A stretch of 64,000 nt of DNA from CAYQJS01 sp964417895 (GTDB taxonomy: Bacteria; Chloroflexota; UBA6077; SHYK01), in NCBI GenBank assembly GCA_964417895.1, contig CAYQJS010000026.1, forward strand, positions 1-64,000, read 5' to 3'. The translations under genes were made by a program, and so were the position numbers. The notes below the pieces were generated by a model. The model was not told the origin of the DNA and did not search any database. It saw nothing but the letters and a program-made list of their open reading frames with translations. Positions 42,114 through 50,473 of this stretch are shown piece after piece; within the stretch, counting starts at the first letter, position 1, and every line of letters starts with the position of its first letter.

Positions 42114-42548
42114 TTATGACTCCAGGATCCGCTTCAGGTTGCGCAGGTCGCTCGTGATGTTGCGCTTGACGGCCGCGGCGGTGAGTGGCGCAGCCAGCGC
42201 CATCAGGCCGCCAGGACCACCCTGAATGCGAATCCTCATCCGCGTGGCATCGCCCACGGATTCGAACTCGTAGGCTACGTCCATCGGAAACGGGCTCTTT
42301 ATCGAGCGCATCACGAGCCGGCGGTTGGGCTCGTGCTCGGCCACTTCGAGCACGTAATCGACGCGCTTCCCGAGGAACATCGCGACGCGCTCGACGCGCG
42401 TCCCCTTCGCGACCGGCCCCGCCGATACCATGTGGGACTGCTTGATGCCGCCGATCCACTCGGTTTCCTTATCAGGATCGGTAGCGTAGCTCGCAACGTC
42501 TTCGGTTGAGCGGCGGATGACGGTCTCGGCGACGACGTCAAGAGCCAT
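42114..42548 (-). CDS. SRPBCC-family (polyketide cyclase/START-like) protein
   Basis: A 144-aa helix-grip-fold protein. The N-terminus DVVAETVIRRSTEDVASYAT and the WIGGIKQS segment, followed by MDVAYEFESVGDATRMRIRI, fit the SRPBCC ligand-binding family. Function unknown; these small proteins bind or cyclise hydrophobic ligands or serve as unspecific binding modules. A GGAGG-like site precedes ATG 42548. Confidence 0.85.
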   Translation of the reverse strand: MALDVVAETVIRRSTEDVASYATDPDKETEWIGGIKQSHMVSAGPVAKGTRVERVAMFLGKRVDYVLEVAEHEPNRRLVMRSIKSPFPMDVAYEFESVGDATRMRIRIQGGPGGLMALAAPLTAAAVKRNITSDLRNLKRILES

Positions 42549-42618
42549 ATGGCACCTCCTGGCACAGATGCGCCCGTGAGCTTAGGATCAAGGTCCACCG
42601 CCACCGTGCGGGTGAGCG

Positions 42619-43167
42619 CTATACCTGGACCTGCGCGAAGATGTCGTCCACGGCGACGCTGAAGCCGGGCAGCACGTCACCGCCGTCCAGGGAGTCGCCG
42701 GCCGTGAGGGTGCGCCCCTCCTGGCCGGGCGCCAGCACTGCGATCGTGGCCGCGGCCGGATCGATCACCCAGACCAGGCGCACCCCGTTCATCAGATAGA
42801 ACTGGACCTTGTCCAGAAAGCGCGCCATGTTCTGGTCCGGGGAGAGAATCTCAATAGCCAGATCGGGTGCCGCGCGCAGGTAGCGCTCACCCGTGAGGCG
42901 CTCCTTCGCCACGTACACGACGTCGGGCACGACTGCTCGCTCCCGCCCGGCCGGCCCGAAGATGCAGCGGAACTCCGTCACCGCGCGGCCGAGCCCGGCG
43001 CGCGCGAGAAATTGAAACAATAACGCTTGGAGAAAACTCTGGATGGCCGCGTGACTCCAGCCCGGCATTGGCTTCTGGATAACCTCCCCGCAGGCGTACT
43101 CCAGTGCGGGCTTGGCGTCCTCCATGTGCAGGAAGTCGTCGAGCGTTACGCTGGACGCTGTGGCCAT
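42619..43167 (-). CDS. Uma2-family protein (tandem copy 1)
   Basis: A 182-aa Uma2/DUF820 nuclease-fold protein: SSVTLDDFLHMEDAKPALEY, VPDVVYV (about residue 86), LAIEILSPDQNMARFLDKV (about 108), NGVRLVWVIDP. It is about 85% identical to the next gene, including flanking sequence, so the two arose by recent tandem duplication. ATG 43167. Confidence 0.88.
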   Translation of the reverse strand: MATASSVTLDDFLHMEDAKPALEYACGEVIQKPMPGWSHAAIQSFLQALLFQFLARAGLGRAVTEFRCIFGPAGRERAVVPDVVYVAKERLTGERYLRAAPDLAIEILSPDQNMARFLDKVQFYLMNGVRLVWVIDPAAATIAVLAPGQEGRTLTAGDSLDGGDVLPGFSVAVDDIFAQVQV

Positions 43168-43255
43168 GTGCATCCCGTCTTTCGCAGGGTATCCAGGCCG
43201 GGAGTGTAACATGACCACTCGGGCGGGGCTGTCGGAGCGAGCAACACGCGGCGCG

Positions 43256-43804
43256 CTAAACCTTGACCTGCGCGAAGATGTCGTCGACGGCGACGCTGAA
43301 GCCGGGCAGCACGTCGCCCCCGTCCAGGGTGTCACCGGCGGTGAGCGTGCGACCCTCCTGGCCTGGCGCCAGCACAGCCACTGTCGCGGCGGCCGGGTCG
43401 ATCACCCAGACCAGGCGCACGCCGTTCAACAGATAGAACTGGATCTCATCGAGTAGGCGCGCCACGTTCTGGTCGGGTGAGAGGATCTCAATAGCCAGAT
43501 CGGGGGCGGCGCGCAGGTAGCGGTCCCGTGGGAGGCGCTCCTTCGCCAAATAGACGACGTCAGGCACGAATGCGCGTTCCCGACCCGGCGGGCCGAAGAT
43601 ACACCGGAACTCCGGGACCGCGCGGCCTAACCCGCTGTGCGCGAGGAATTGGCCCAGCACCATCTGGAGAAAGCCCTGGATGGCCGCGTGGCTCCAGACC
43701 GGCATCGGCTTCTGGGTCACCTCCCCGCAGGCGTACTCCAGCGCCGGCTTGACGTCCTCCTTGCCCAGGAACTCGTCGAGCGTTACTTTGGAGGCAGCCG
43801 CCAT
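43256..43804 (-). CDS. Uma2-family protein (tandem copy 2)
   Basis: A 182-aa paralogue of the gene at 42619 with the same catalytic-type segments (VPDVVYL; LAIEILSPDQNVARLLDEI). ATG 43804 lies inside the last codons of the siroheme synthase gene (overlap 22 bases). Because the copied unit includes this 3' end sequence, this copy may be the original and the downstream one the duplicate. Confidence 0.88.
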   Translation of the reverse strand: MAAASKVTLDEFLGKEDVKPALEYACGEVTQKPMPVWSHAAIQGFLQMVLGQFLAHSGLGRAVPEFRCIFGPPGRERAFVPDVVYLAKERLPRDRYLRAAPDLAIEILSPDQNVARLLDEIQFYLLNGVRLVWVIDPAAATVAVLAPGQEGRTLTAGDTLDGGDVLPGFSVAVDDIFAQVKV

Positions 43805-45441
43805 GCGCGCACCGTCTCTCGCGGGGTATCCATGGCCGGGAGTGTAGCATGGCCGCTCGCCGCGAGGCGCTGGGCTCGGGCGGCCACCGCGCCGACGATG
43901 GCCGTCGCAGGGGCGCGGATCCCGACCAGCTCGGCGCGCCGCCCGATGTCGTCCAGCGTGCCGGTCACGACCCGCTGCTGGAGGGTGGTCCCCGCCTCGA
44001 TCACGGCTGCCGGTGTCGTCGGCGACATGCCGTGCCGCAGCAGCGACGCCGTCACCGCCGCGAGCCGCTCTGCGCCCATCAGAATGACCAGCGTGCCGCC
44101 GATGCGGGCGAGGGCGTCCCAATGCACCACGCCGTCATCCTTCGTGGGGTCTTCGTGGGCGGTCACGACCGTAAACGACGAGGAAAGCCCCCGGTGGGTG
44201 ACCGGGATGCCGGCGCAGGCCGGAGCCGCGATAGCGGACGAGACGCCGGGGATCACCTGCACCGGCACGCCCGCGGCGACGGCGGCTGCGACCTCCTCCC
44301 CGCCCCTCCCGAAGACGAACGGGTCTCCACCCTTCAGTCTCACTACGACGGAGCCGGCCAGGGCCTCGGCGCAGAGCAGGCGGTTGATCTCCTCCTGTCG
44401 CATCGTGGGCTGGCCGGGCGTTTTGCCCACGTAGACGCGACGCGCCTCCGGCCGCGCCGCGGCCACCAGATCCGGATGGACGAGACGGTCGTAGACGAGC
44501 ACGTCCGCCGACTCGATAGCGCGAAGGCCGGCCACGGTGATGAGATCGGGGTCGCCGGGGCCAGCCCCCACCAGGATCACACGGCCCGTCATGGGGAAGC
44601 TCACTCCCTCGCCCCCTCGCAGGGGGAGAGGGTGGGGGTGAGGGGGCCGTCGCCCTGAGCGATGATTTTCCAGCGAAGCGGGGGCGGGGCCCAAGACCTG
44701 CTGGTGCCGATCGTGTCGATCCCGCATGCCTTCTTCGACAGGCTCGCGACGACCGGTCGGCTGCTGGCCGTTTGTGGCCGCCTGCCGAGGCGCCGCCGGC
44801 GCGCAGACCGCAACCCCGACAAGGCGCCGCTGTATGCGCACGAGGGCCCCATCGGTTTCGCCCCGACGTAGCTGCGCTAGCAGGCTGTCGTCGTCCAGGA
44901 GTTGTTGCCAGGCTTCCGGGGGCACGCGCAGCTTCGCGCGGCGCAGCTCGGCGCGGACCTGTGCCAGCAACTCGACTAGCTCGCCGTACTCTGGGACGAC
45001 AGCTTCGGCGAGCCGCTCGCGCAGGTGCCGTGCCAGCGCCGGACTTCGGCCGCTTGTCGACACCGCTACTTGCACCGCGCCGCGGGAGACGACCGCCGGC
45101 AGGATGAAGTCGCAGTGGGCAGGATCGTCGGCGGCGTTCACCAGCACGCCGTGCACGCGCGCCGCCACGGCGACGAAGGCGTTAGCGCCGGGGTCGTTGG
45201 TCGCGGTGATGGCGAGCAGCGCGCCGTCCAGGTCGGCCGGTTGAAACGGCCGGCGCGCGAGGCGAATGGCGCCGGCCGCGGCCAGGGCCTCGACCTCATG
45301 AGATACGCGAGGCGCCACGACGTAGACGTGGGCGCCAGCCTCCAGCAGCTTCCGGATCTTGCTGGCCGCCACCGCACCCGCCCCGACGACGACGCAGCGC
45401 CGCCCCTGAACTTCCAGGCAGATGGGCAGGTAGCCAGCCAT
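43783..45441 (-). CDS. cysG: Siroheme synthase: precorrin-2 dehydrogenase/ferrochelatase plus SUMT fusion
   Basis: A 552-aa protein. Residues 1-205 are the CysG N-terminal domain (CVVVGAGAVAASKIRKLLEAG; ITATNDPGAN; CDFILPAVVSRG). Residues 284-552 are the uroporphyrinogen-III C-methyltransferase domain (VILVGAGPGDPDLITVAGLR; VVRLKGGDPFVFGRGGEE). The intervening 80 residues are not conserved and include a translated intergenic repeat (44603-44651). An internal ATG at 44592 with nearby sequence could start a separate methyltransferase, so the locus may be two genes fused by an in-frame repeat. The ATG 45441 overlaps the SUOX-family stop. It supplies siroheme to the reductase at 47422. Confidence 0.88.
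   Translation of the reverse strand: MAGYLPICLEVQGRRCVVVGAGAVAASKIRKLLEAGAHVYVVAPRVSHEVEALAAAGAIRLARRPFQPADLDGALLAITATNDPGANAFVAVAARVHGVLVNAADDPAHCDFILPAVVSRGAVQVAVSTSGRSPALARHLRERLAEAVVPEYGELVELLAQVRAELRRAKLRVPPEAWQQLLDDDSLLAQLRRGETDGALVRIQRRLVGVAVCAPAAPRQAATNGQQPTGRREPVEEGMRDRHDRHQQVLGPAPASLENHRSGRRPPHPHPLPLRGGEGVSFPMTGRVILVGAGPGDPDLITVAGLRAIESADVLVYDRLVHPDLVAAARPEARRVYVGKTPGQPTMRQEEINRLLCAEALAGSVVVRLKGGDPFVFGRGGEEVAAAVAAGVPVQVIPGVSSAIAAPACAGIPVTHRGLSSSFTVVTAHEDPTKDDGVVHWDALARIGGTLVILMGAERLAAVTASLLRHGMSPTTPAAVIEAGTTLQQRVVTGTLDDIGRRAELVGIRAPATAIVGAVAARAQRLAASGHATLPAMDTPRETVRAWRLPPK
44603..44651. repeat. Palindromic repeat (family C) inside the cysG reading frame
   Basis: CTCCCTCGCCCCCTCGCAGG and GGGAGAGGGTGGGGGTGAGG form the arms. 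Elsewhere these elements are intergenic; here the frame stays open through it, giving a PHPHPLPLRGGEG linker. Confidence 0.7.
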
Positions 45442-46208
45442 CACAGGACCACCTTGAGACCGGGAACAGCGTCACGGTGCGTCGTCGCCCTGGAGGCCCG
45501 TTCACCCCCGCCCGCCGGTGCGATCTCATTCCCGGACATCGGCTCACCCAACATGAGGCCAGGGTCCGGATCGCCGGGGATGCCCTCCGGCGGGACGATG
45601 CCGTAGCGCTCTCGCCACGGGGGAGCGAGTCGCGCGACCTTGCTCTGTGCGAGTAGGCGCTTGATGCCGACCGGGTCGTGGCGGAATGCCTGGATCGAGC
45701 CGACCCACTTCACGCTCTTGTATCCCTGGAGAAAGGGCACGACGAGCCGAAGCGGGCCACCGTGCTCGATGGGGAGCGGCGCGCCGTTCAGGCTCGTCGC
45801 CAGCAGCGCGCGGGGGTCGCGCGCCTCGGCCATCGAGAGCCCCTCGAAGTAGACGCCGTCGCGGGAGTAGACCGCCACGTACCCGTCGTCGTGCGTCTCG
45901 ATGCCGGCGACCTCGAGAAAATCAGCCAGTCGCACCCCCTCCCACTCGACGACCTCGGCCCAGTTGAAAATCTGGCAGATGAGCGGTAGCCGGAACCGGT
46001 AACGGGGAAGTTCCGTGCAAGCGTGCCAGGCAACCGACCGTCGCTTGCAGTCGAGGCCGGCCACCGCCATCTCGAGGTCGTGCAGGGCCAGCGGTTCCGG
46101 GATCGGATAGAGGGCGATCACCGGCATGAGGGGAGCTTCGAAATCGAGCCGCGCGAACTTGTCCGCGAACTTGGGGTACCGCACGCCCTCGCGGGCGACT
46201 CTTTGCAT
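45441..46208 (-). CDS. Sulfite oxidase-family molybdopterin oxidoreductase
   Basis: A 255-aa protein of the SUOX fold, cytoplasmic (no signal peptide). Recognisable parts: LPLICQIFNWAEVVEWEGVR (residues 74-93) with C78 as the likely molybdenum-ligating Cys, DDGYVAVYSRDGVYFEG, and PLRLVVPFLQGYKSVKWVGS (152-171). Single-domain; no heme or FAD domain. It overlaps both neighbours (TGATG junctions), so it is firmly part of the nirA-narK-cysG operon. The family contains sulfite oxidases, YedY-type reductases and eukaryotic nitrate reductase, so its job in this operon is open; nitrate reduction or sulfite-related oxidation are the main options. Confidence 0.88.
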   Translation of the reverse strand: MQRVAREGVRYPKFADKFARLDFEAPLMPVIALYPIPEPLALHDLEMAVAGLDCKRRSVAWHACTELPRYRFRLPLICQIFNWAEVVEWEGVRLADFLEVAGIETHDDGYVAVYSRDGVYFEGLSMAEARDPRALLATSLNGAPLPIEHGGPLRLVVPFLQGYKSVKWVGSIQAFRHDPVGIKRLLAQSKVARLAPPWRERYGIVPPEGIPGDPDPGLMLGEPMSGNEIAPAGGGERASRATTHRDAVPGLKVVL

Positions 46209-47431
46209 CACGACTCTCCTCCCGACGTCTGGTAGGCTGGACGCGAGCCTGGGGCTAACCACGTGAAGCGCCAGCCCGCATGGAGCGCCTGCAAACAAAG
46301 AAGTGTGTAGACCAGGCTCAAGGCGTAGAGGACGAAGCCGGGCCCGTAGCTCCCGGCGAGCTGGCGCTCTATGCCCAGTACGACCGGAAGCGCGAACCCG
46401 CCGAGCCCGCCGGCCGCCCCGATGATGCCCGTCGCCATCCCGACCTGCCCGGTGAAGCGCTTCGGGACCAGCTGGAAGACCGCGCCGTTCCCCAGCCCGA
46501 GGCAGGCCATCGCCGCGACGAGGCAGACCGCGGTGACCGTAAGCGGGAGTCCCGCTATCGGAGCCCCGAGCACGAGCGGCACGGCGGCGAACACGAAGGA
46601 CAGCACGCGGATCCCGCCGAAGCGGTCGGAAAGGGCCCCGCCGATCGGACGGGCGAGACTCCCCGCGACCGCGCACGCGGCGACCACCGCTCCGGCCGAC
46701 AGCGCGTCCAGCCCGTGCTCGTCGTGGAAGTAGATGGCCAGAAAGCTGGCGAAGCCGGAGTAGCCGCCGAAAGTCATGGCGTAGAGCAGGCAGAGCCACC
46801 AGAGATCGCCGTGGCGGAGCGCCGCCACAATCTGGGTGAGATCGACCTCCGGTGGCCGAGTCGCCTCGCGCGCGACCAGGGCAAAGATGACAACGACCGC
46901 CAGCACCACGATCATGGCGAGCCCGAACACGGACTGCCAGCCGAGCCCCTCGCCGAGACGCGGCGCCAGCAGGCTCGCAACCACAGTCCCGCTGTTCCCC
47001 GCCGCCACTATTCCCATCGCGGTCCCCTGATAGCGCGCCGGATACGTGCGGCTGGCGAGCGGGAGCGCGATGGCGAAGCTGGAGCCCGCGAGACCCAGGA
47101 GCAACCCAGCCAGCAGCAGGCCGGGTAGGTCCGCCACGAGTCGCCAGGCGCAAACGAGCGGTACCAGCACCGCCAGCATTGTGGCGATGCCCACGCGTTT
47201 GGCGCCGAAGCGATCGCCGAGCACGCCAATGGGGACTCGCCAGAGCGCACCGCCCAGCAATGGAACGCCGACGACCAGGCCCTTCTCAGCCGGGCTCAAG
47301 CCGAGATCCGCGGCGATGAGCACGCCAAGGCTGCCGACGAGCACCCAGATCATGAAGCTGGCCTCGAAGTGCAGCAGCGATGCCAGCAGCGTGGGCAGGT
47401 GCCCGGCCCGCAGGAACCCGGCTAGGCCCAC
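46208..47431 (-). CDS. NarK-type nitrate/nitrite MFS transporter
   Basis: A 407-aa, 12-helix MFS protein. The N-terminal LPTLLASLLHFEASFMIWVL and the two NNP-type nitrate signatures (GLAGSSFAIALPLASRTYPA, then GLGNGAVFQLVP) are those of NarK/NrtB-like carriers. GTG 47431 is preceded by GAGGAGG seven bases away and overlaps the upstream reductase gene by ten bases. It probably imports nitrate or exports/imports nitrite for the reductase encoded upstream. Confidence 0.9.
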   Translation of the reverse strand: MGLAGFLRAGHLPTLLASLLHFEASFMIWVLVGSLGVLIAADLGLSPAEKGLVVGVPLLGGALWRVPIGVLGDRFGAKRVGIATMLAVLVPLVCAWRLVADLPGLLLAGLLLGLAGSSFAIALPLASRTYPARYQGTAMGIVAAGNSGTVVASLLAPRLGEGLGWQSVFGLAMIVVLAVVVIFALVAREATRPPEVDLTQIVAALRHGDLWWLCLLYAMTFGGYSGFASFLAIYFHDEHGLDALSAGAVVAACAVAGSLARPIGGALSDRFGGIRVLSFVFAAVPLVLGAPIAGLPLTVTAVCLVAAMACLGLGNGAVFQLVPKRFTGQVGMATGIIGAAGGLGGFALPVVLGIERQLAGSYGPGFVLYALSLVYTLLCLQALHAGWRFTWLAPGSRPAYQTSGGES

Positions 47432-48990
47432 GTCTGCACCTCCTCGCCACGGATGACCTCCTCGAGCACCGCTGGAAGGTGCTCGTCGCACACCACGTCT
47501 TCCCTCACGATCCGGGCCGGCCTGGCTCCGGGGCCGGTGCGTCCCCCGACGGAGATGGTGACGGCCTCCACGACCTCGCCATTGGCCAGGCGAATGCGCT
47601 TGCCCTGCAGCCCGACATCGGCAGCATGGTGGTTGCCGCAGGCGGCGGGGCAGCCTGACCAGCGGATTTTGAGTACACGCCGCGAGGGATCGTGGGTGGC
47701 GGCTTCGCTGCCGCCACCCACGATTTCCTCACGTGTCCGGGGAGGTCCATTTATTGGCAAACGCCCGACGAGCGCGCGAGCCACCGCGAGAGCGCGGCCC
47801 TTCGTCTCGATGAGCGCCAGGTTGCAGAACTCGGTTCCGGTGCACGCGACCAGCCCGCGCAAGGCCGGATCGGCGTCGGGGCGCCACTCCCGGAGCAGGG
47901 GTTCAGCCAGGAGCGCCCCCAGCCGCGATTGCGGGACGTGGGGGATGACGACGTTCTGCTCCGTCGTGAGGCGCACTTCGGCTCCCCCGTACTGGTCCGC
48001 CAGGCGCGCGAGGTCCCGGAGCCGGTCGGCGGTCACTCGCCCCACCGGGACCAGCAGCCCAACGGCCTTGAGATCGGGCTGGCGCTGCGAGGTGACTCCG
48101 ACGTGGTCGACGCGCCGGGTGGAACGCACGTCCCGTCCGGCTCGAGGGAGCGTGCGCCCCAGGCGCTGTTCGAGCATGTCGCGGACCCAGGACAGGCCGC
48201 GCTCCTCGATCAGAAAGGCGAAGCGGGCTCGGCTGCGGGTCTCCCGTGGGCCGAAGTCGCGAAAGATGAGGACCAGCTCGCGGCAAGCTGCTGCCGCTGC
48301 CTCGGGCTCCACGAACACATCGAGGGGGTCGGCGACCCGGAAGCCGCCGGAACCCATCTTGCCCCCGACGAGGACGTTGAAACCCCGAATTTGCTCGTTC
48401 CCCGCCTCGCGGACAGCTGGCACGAGGGCGACATCCTGGCTCTCGGCGTCGATGCAGTTGTCCTGGCAGCCAGTGATCGCCACGTTGAACTTGCGCGGAA
48501 GGTTCGTGTACGCCCGGTCCCCGACGAACATGTCCTGGAACTGGGCGCACAGCGGCGCGGCGTCCACCAGCTCATTCGGGTAGAGCCCCGCGAGCGCGCA
48601 CCCCACCACACCCCGCACGTTGTCCATTCCCGTCTGGAGACTGGTGAGGCCGGCGGACTCAAGGCGCTCCATGACGCGCGGCATATCCTCGATGCGGAGC
48701 CACCGCGGCTCGATTTGCTGCCGCGTGGTCAGGTCGCCGAACGATCTGCCGAAGTCATCGGAGATGTCGGCGACGGCCCGGATCTGTCGCGTCGAAGCGA
48801 TGCCACTCGGGAAGCGGATGCGCATCATGAAGAAGGGACGAGTCGGCTTGCGATGGAAGATCCCTGCCCACTTCAGTCGCTCGAGGTCGTCCTCGGGAAT
48901 CGCCGAGAACCCCTCTTCGGCGAAGCGCGAGATGTCGCCGAGCACGTCCAGTCCGTCCTTATCTTGCTTCATGGTCTCGAACTTGTTCAC
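47422..48990 (-). CDS. nirA: Ferredoxin-type nitrite/sulfite reductase (siroheme, [4Fe-4S])
   Basis: A 522-aa reductase with two ferredoxin-like halves and two siroheme/Fe4S blocks. The cluster ligands are C-x5-C in ACTGTEFCNLA and C-x3-C in WSGCPAACGNHHAADVG, 65-75 residues apart in the normal order. Early motifs SGIASTRQIRAVADIS and TTRQQIEPRW also match NirA/Sir. GTG 48990 is preferred because GGAGGTGA lies five bases before it; other in-frame starts lie upstream. With NarK and siroheme synthase, nitrite is the more likely substrate than sulfite. First gene of the operon. Confidence 0.92.
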   Translation of the reverse strand: MNKFETMKQDKDGLDVLGDISRFAEEGFSAIPEDDLERLKWAGIFHRKPTRPFFMMRIRFPSGIASTRQIRAVADISDDFGRSFGDLTTRQQIEPRWLRIEDMPRVMERLESAGLTSLQTGMDNVRGVVGCALAGLYPNELVDAAPLCAQFQDMFVGDRAYTNLPRKFNVAITGCQDNCIDAESQDVALVPAVREAGNEQIRGFNVLVGGKMGSGGFRVADPLDVFVEPEAAAAACRELVLIFRDFGPRETRSRARFAFLIEERGLSWVRDMLEQRLGRTLPRAGRDVRSTRRVDHVGVTSQRQPDLKAVGLLVPVGRVTADRLRDLARLADQYGGAEVRLTTEQNVVIPHVPQSRLGALLAEPLLREWRPDADPALRGLVACTGTEFCNLALIETKGRALAVARALVGRLPINGPPRTREEIVGGGSEAATHDPSRRVLKIRWSGCPAACGNHHAADVGLQGKRIRLANGEVVEAVTISVGGRTGPGARPARIVREDVVCDEHLPAVLEEVIRGEEVQTWA

Positions 48991-49118
48991 TGTCACCTCC
49001 ATGCCCGGCCTGCCCGCGGACAAAAAAAGACGCTCGATCGAGCCCCCCTCGTTGGAAGCTTCGACACTTAGCGTCCCAGTTGCCTGGCTCAGTCAGCTCG
49101 TCGCGATCAGGCGGTCAG

Positions 49119-49313
49119 CTAGTTCTCCTGGCTTGGCCTCTGGCGGTTGCGATCCGCATCGAGCTGAGGGCGCCACTCTTGCTCGACGGCGAAGATGACG
49201 ATCTTGCCGTCCTTGATGACCCCGCGAAAGCTCCCGTATCGGCAGCGGCCGATCTCGTCCGCATACCGATCCAGCACTGTCTGGAGGTCCATCCCAGGCT
49301 CGAGCTCCGTCAC
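49119..49313 (-). CDS. DUF2292-like (YezD-type) small protein
   Basis: A 64-aa protein in which VLDRYADEIGRCRYGSFRGV and IKDGKIVIFAVEQEW fit the DUF2292 pattern (helix, a Tyr/Phe-Gly-Ser turn, then strands ending with an R/E-rich tail). These proteins are commonly encoded beside assimilatory sulfur and nitrogen reductase genes, and this one lies about 130 bases upstream of the reductase operon. GTG 49313 follows GGTGGAGC. Function unknown. Confidence 0.65.
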   Translation of the reverse strand: MTELEPGMDLQTVLDRYADEIGRCRYGSFRGVIKDGKIVIFAVEQEWRPQLDADRNRQRPSQEN

Positions 49314-49426
49314 CCGCGCTCCACCAGCGTCCTCAGTACGGGATTAGCGTACGGGCGCCGTGGAGCGGAGTGGTACGGACAAAAGACACAAAGGTCCTGA
49401 GGAACAATTGGGCAGTTTAGCAAGCA

Positions 49427-49488
49427 ACCCCTCTCCCAGAGGGAGAGGGGTTGCCCTGAGCCTGCCGAAGGGGCTGGGGTGAGGGCGT
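49427..49488. repeat. Palindromic repeat (family C)
   Basis: CCCCTCTCCCAGAGGGAGAG followed by TTGCCCTGAGCCTGCCGAAG, similar to the 5634 element. Together with family D it fills the 49314-49674 gap; no gene seen. Confidence 0.7.
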
Positions 49489-49527
49489 GACCTCGTTCCT
49501 GAGCGCGAAGGCGGAGTCAGGACCTTC

Positions 49528-49618
49528 CAGTGGGTCAGTTCCTGCGGACGTGGCCTTTTCGTCCGGTAGGGGAGAGGCTCGTCCCCTCCCGCCCGGCGAG
49601 CGTACGCAGAGCCCTACG
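49528..49618. repeat. Inverted repeat partner (family D, copy 2)
   Basis: Reverse-complementary to 41604-41695 over most of its length, 8 kb apart, bracketing the nirA operon and the Uma2 genes. Confidence 0.7.
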
Positions 49619-49674
49619 GCGGTCCGCAGGCGCGGACCGCCCTACCGGTTTTGCGCGTCTGGCTGTCGTTTCGG

Positions 49675-50157
49675 CTAGGCCTCTGAGCTGCGCTCGGCGC
49701 CAGTCGCTTCGCGTTTGCCGCGGGCCGACTCGGCGAAGAAGACGATGCGTCGTGTCGGGGGCTTCGCAGGAAGCGTGCGGAACTGGCAGTAGACCGCGCC
49801 CTCAGGCCCCGGGTTGTGGAGGCGGTAGTAGTAGCCCGCGTCGATGTGGACGAACTGCCCCGGGCCGAGGGTCACATCCTCCCCGTCTTCGACGCCCGTG
49901 AGGTGGAGCTTGCCAGCCCACACCAGGAAGACGTGCTCCTCGCTGGGGTGAGCGTGCATCTCGTCGTGCTGGCCGGGCGCGTAGCAGTTGAGGATGACCG
50001 CTGCCTCGTCCATCCGGGTCAGCGGCACATGAGCCGAGCGGTCCAGGACCGCGTTGTCGTCGATACTCGCGACCTGCCAGCCTTTGGTCTTGATCGACTG
50101 CCGCTCACCGATGGTGGCATAGAGGTCCTGCCTTCCCTCTCGTTCGGGCTGAGCCAC
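49675..50157 (-). CDS. Single-domain cupin protein
   Basis: A 160-aa cupin. The metal-binding motif 1 is GQHDEMHAHPSEEHVFLV (about residues 62-80), with three His and a Glu in the classic G(x)5HxH(x)3,4E(x)6G arrangement. Motif 2 is PGQFVHIDAGYYYRLHNPG with its His. GTG 50157 is followed by AQPEREG. Possible roles: small-molecule dioxygenase or binding. No operon partner is clear. Confidence 0.85.
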   Translation of the reverse strand: MAQPEREGRQDLYATIGERQSIKTKGWQVASIDDNAVLDRSAHVPLTRMDEAAVILNCYAPGQHDEMHAHPSEEHVFLVWAGKLHLTGVEDGEDVTLGPGQFVHIDAGYYYRLHNPGPEGAVYCQFRTLPAKPPTRRIVFFAESARGKREATGAERSSEA

Positions 50158-50334
50158 GTTGGTCTTCCTCCGGAACGCAATGTCGTGCAGGGCTCATAGT
50201 AATTGGCCCCGGCCGCGCCGGCAAGCGCGCGATCTGCTCGACAGGGGCAGCCACGCCCGGTACACTGCGCGTCGTGAATGTCGATAGCCTAACCGGTGGC
50301 ACGTTGAATGTTCGTAGATTGGAGCCGCATAGCT

Positions 50335-50415
50335 ACCCCCCACCCCAACCCTCCCCCGCAAGGGGGGCAGGGCAGGCGCCTTCCCCCCTTGCGGGGGAAG
50401 GCGGGGGATGGGGGT
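50335..50415. repeat. Double palindromic repeat (family C)
   Basis: Two adjacent GC-rich arms (CCCCAACCCTCCCCCGCAAG and CCTTGCGGGGGAAGGCGGGG) in the 315-base gap between the cupin and MFS genes. Nothing else is visible there. Confidence 0.7.
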
Positions 50416-50473
50416 GACCGACGCAGGAGTACGAACGATTTCGATGCACTTGCTTTAGGTAAGGAGGGCTCTT

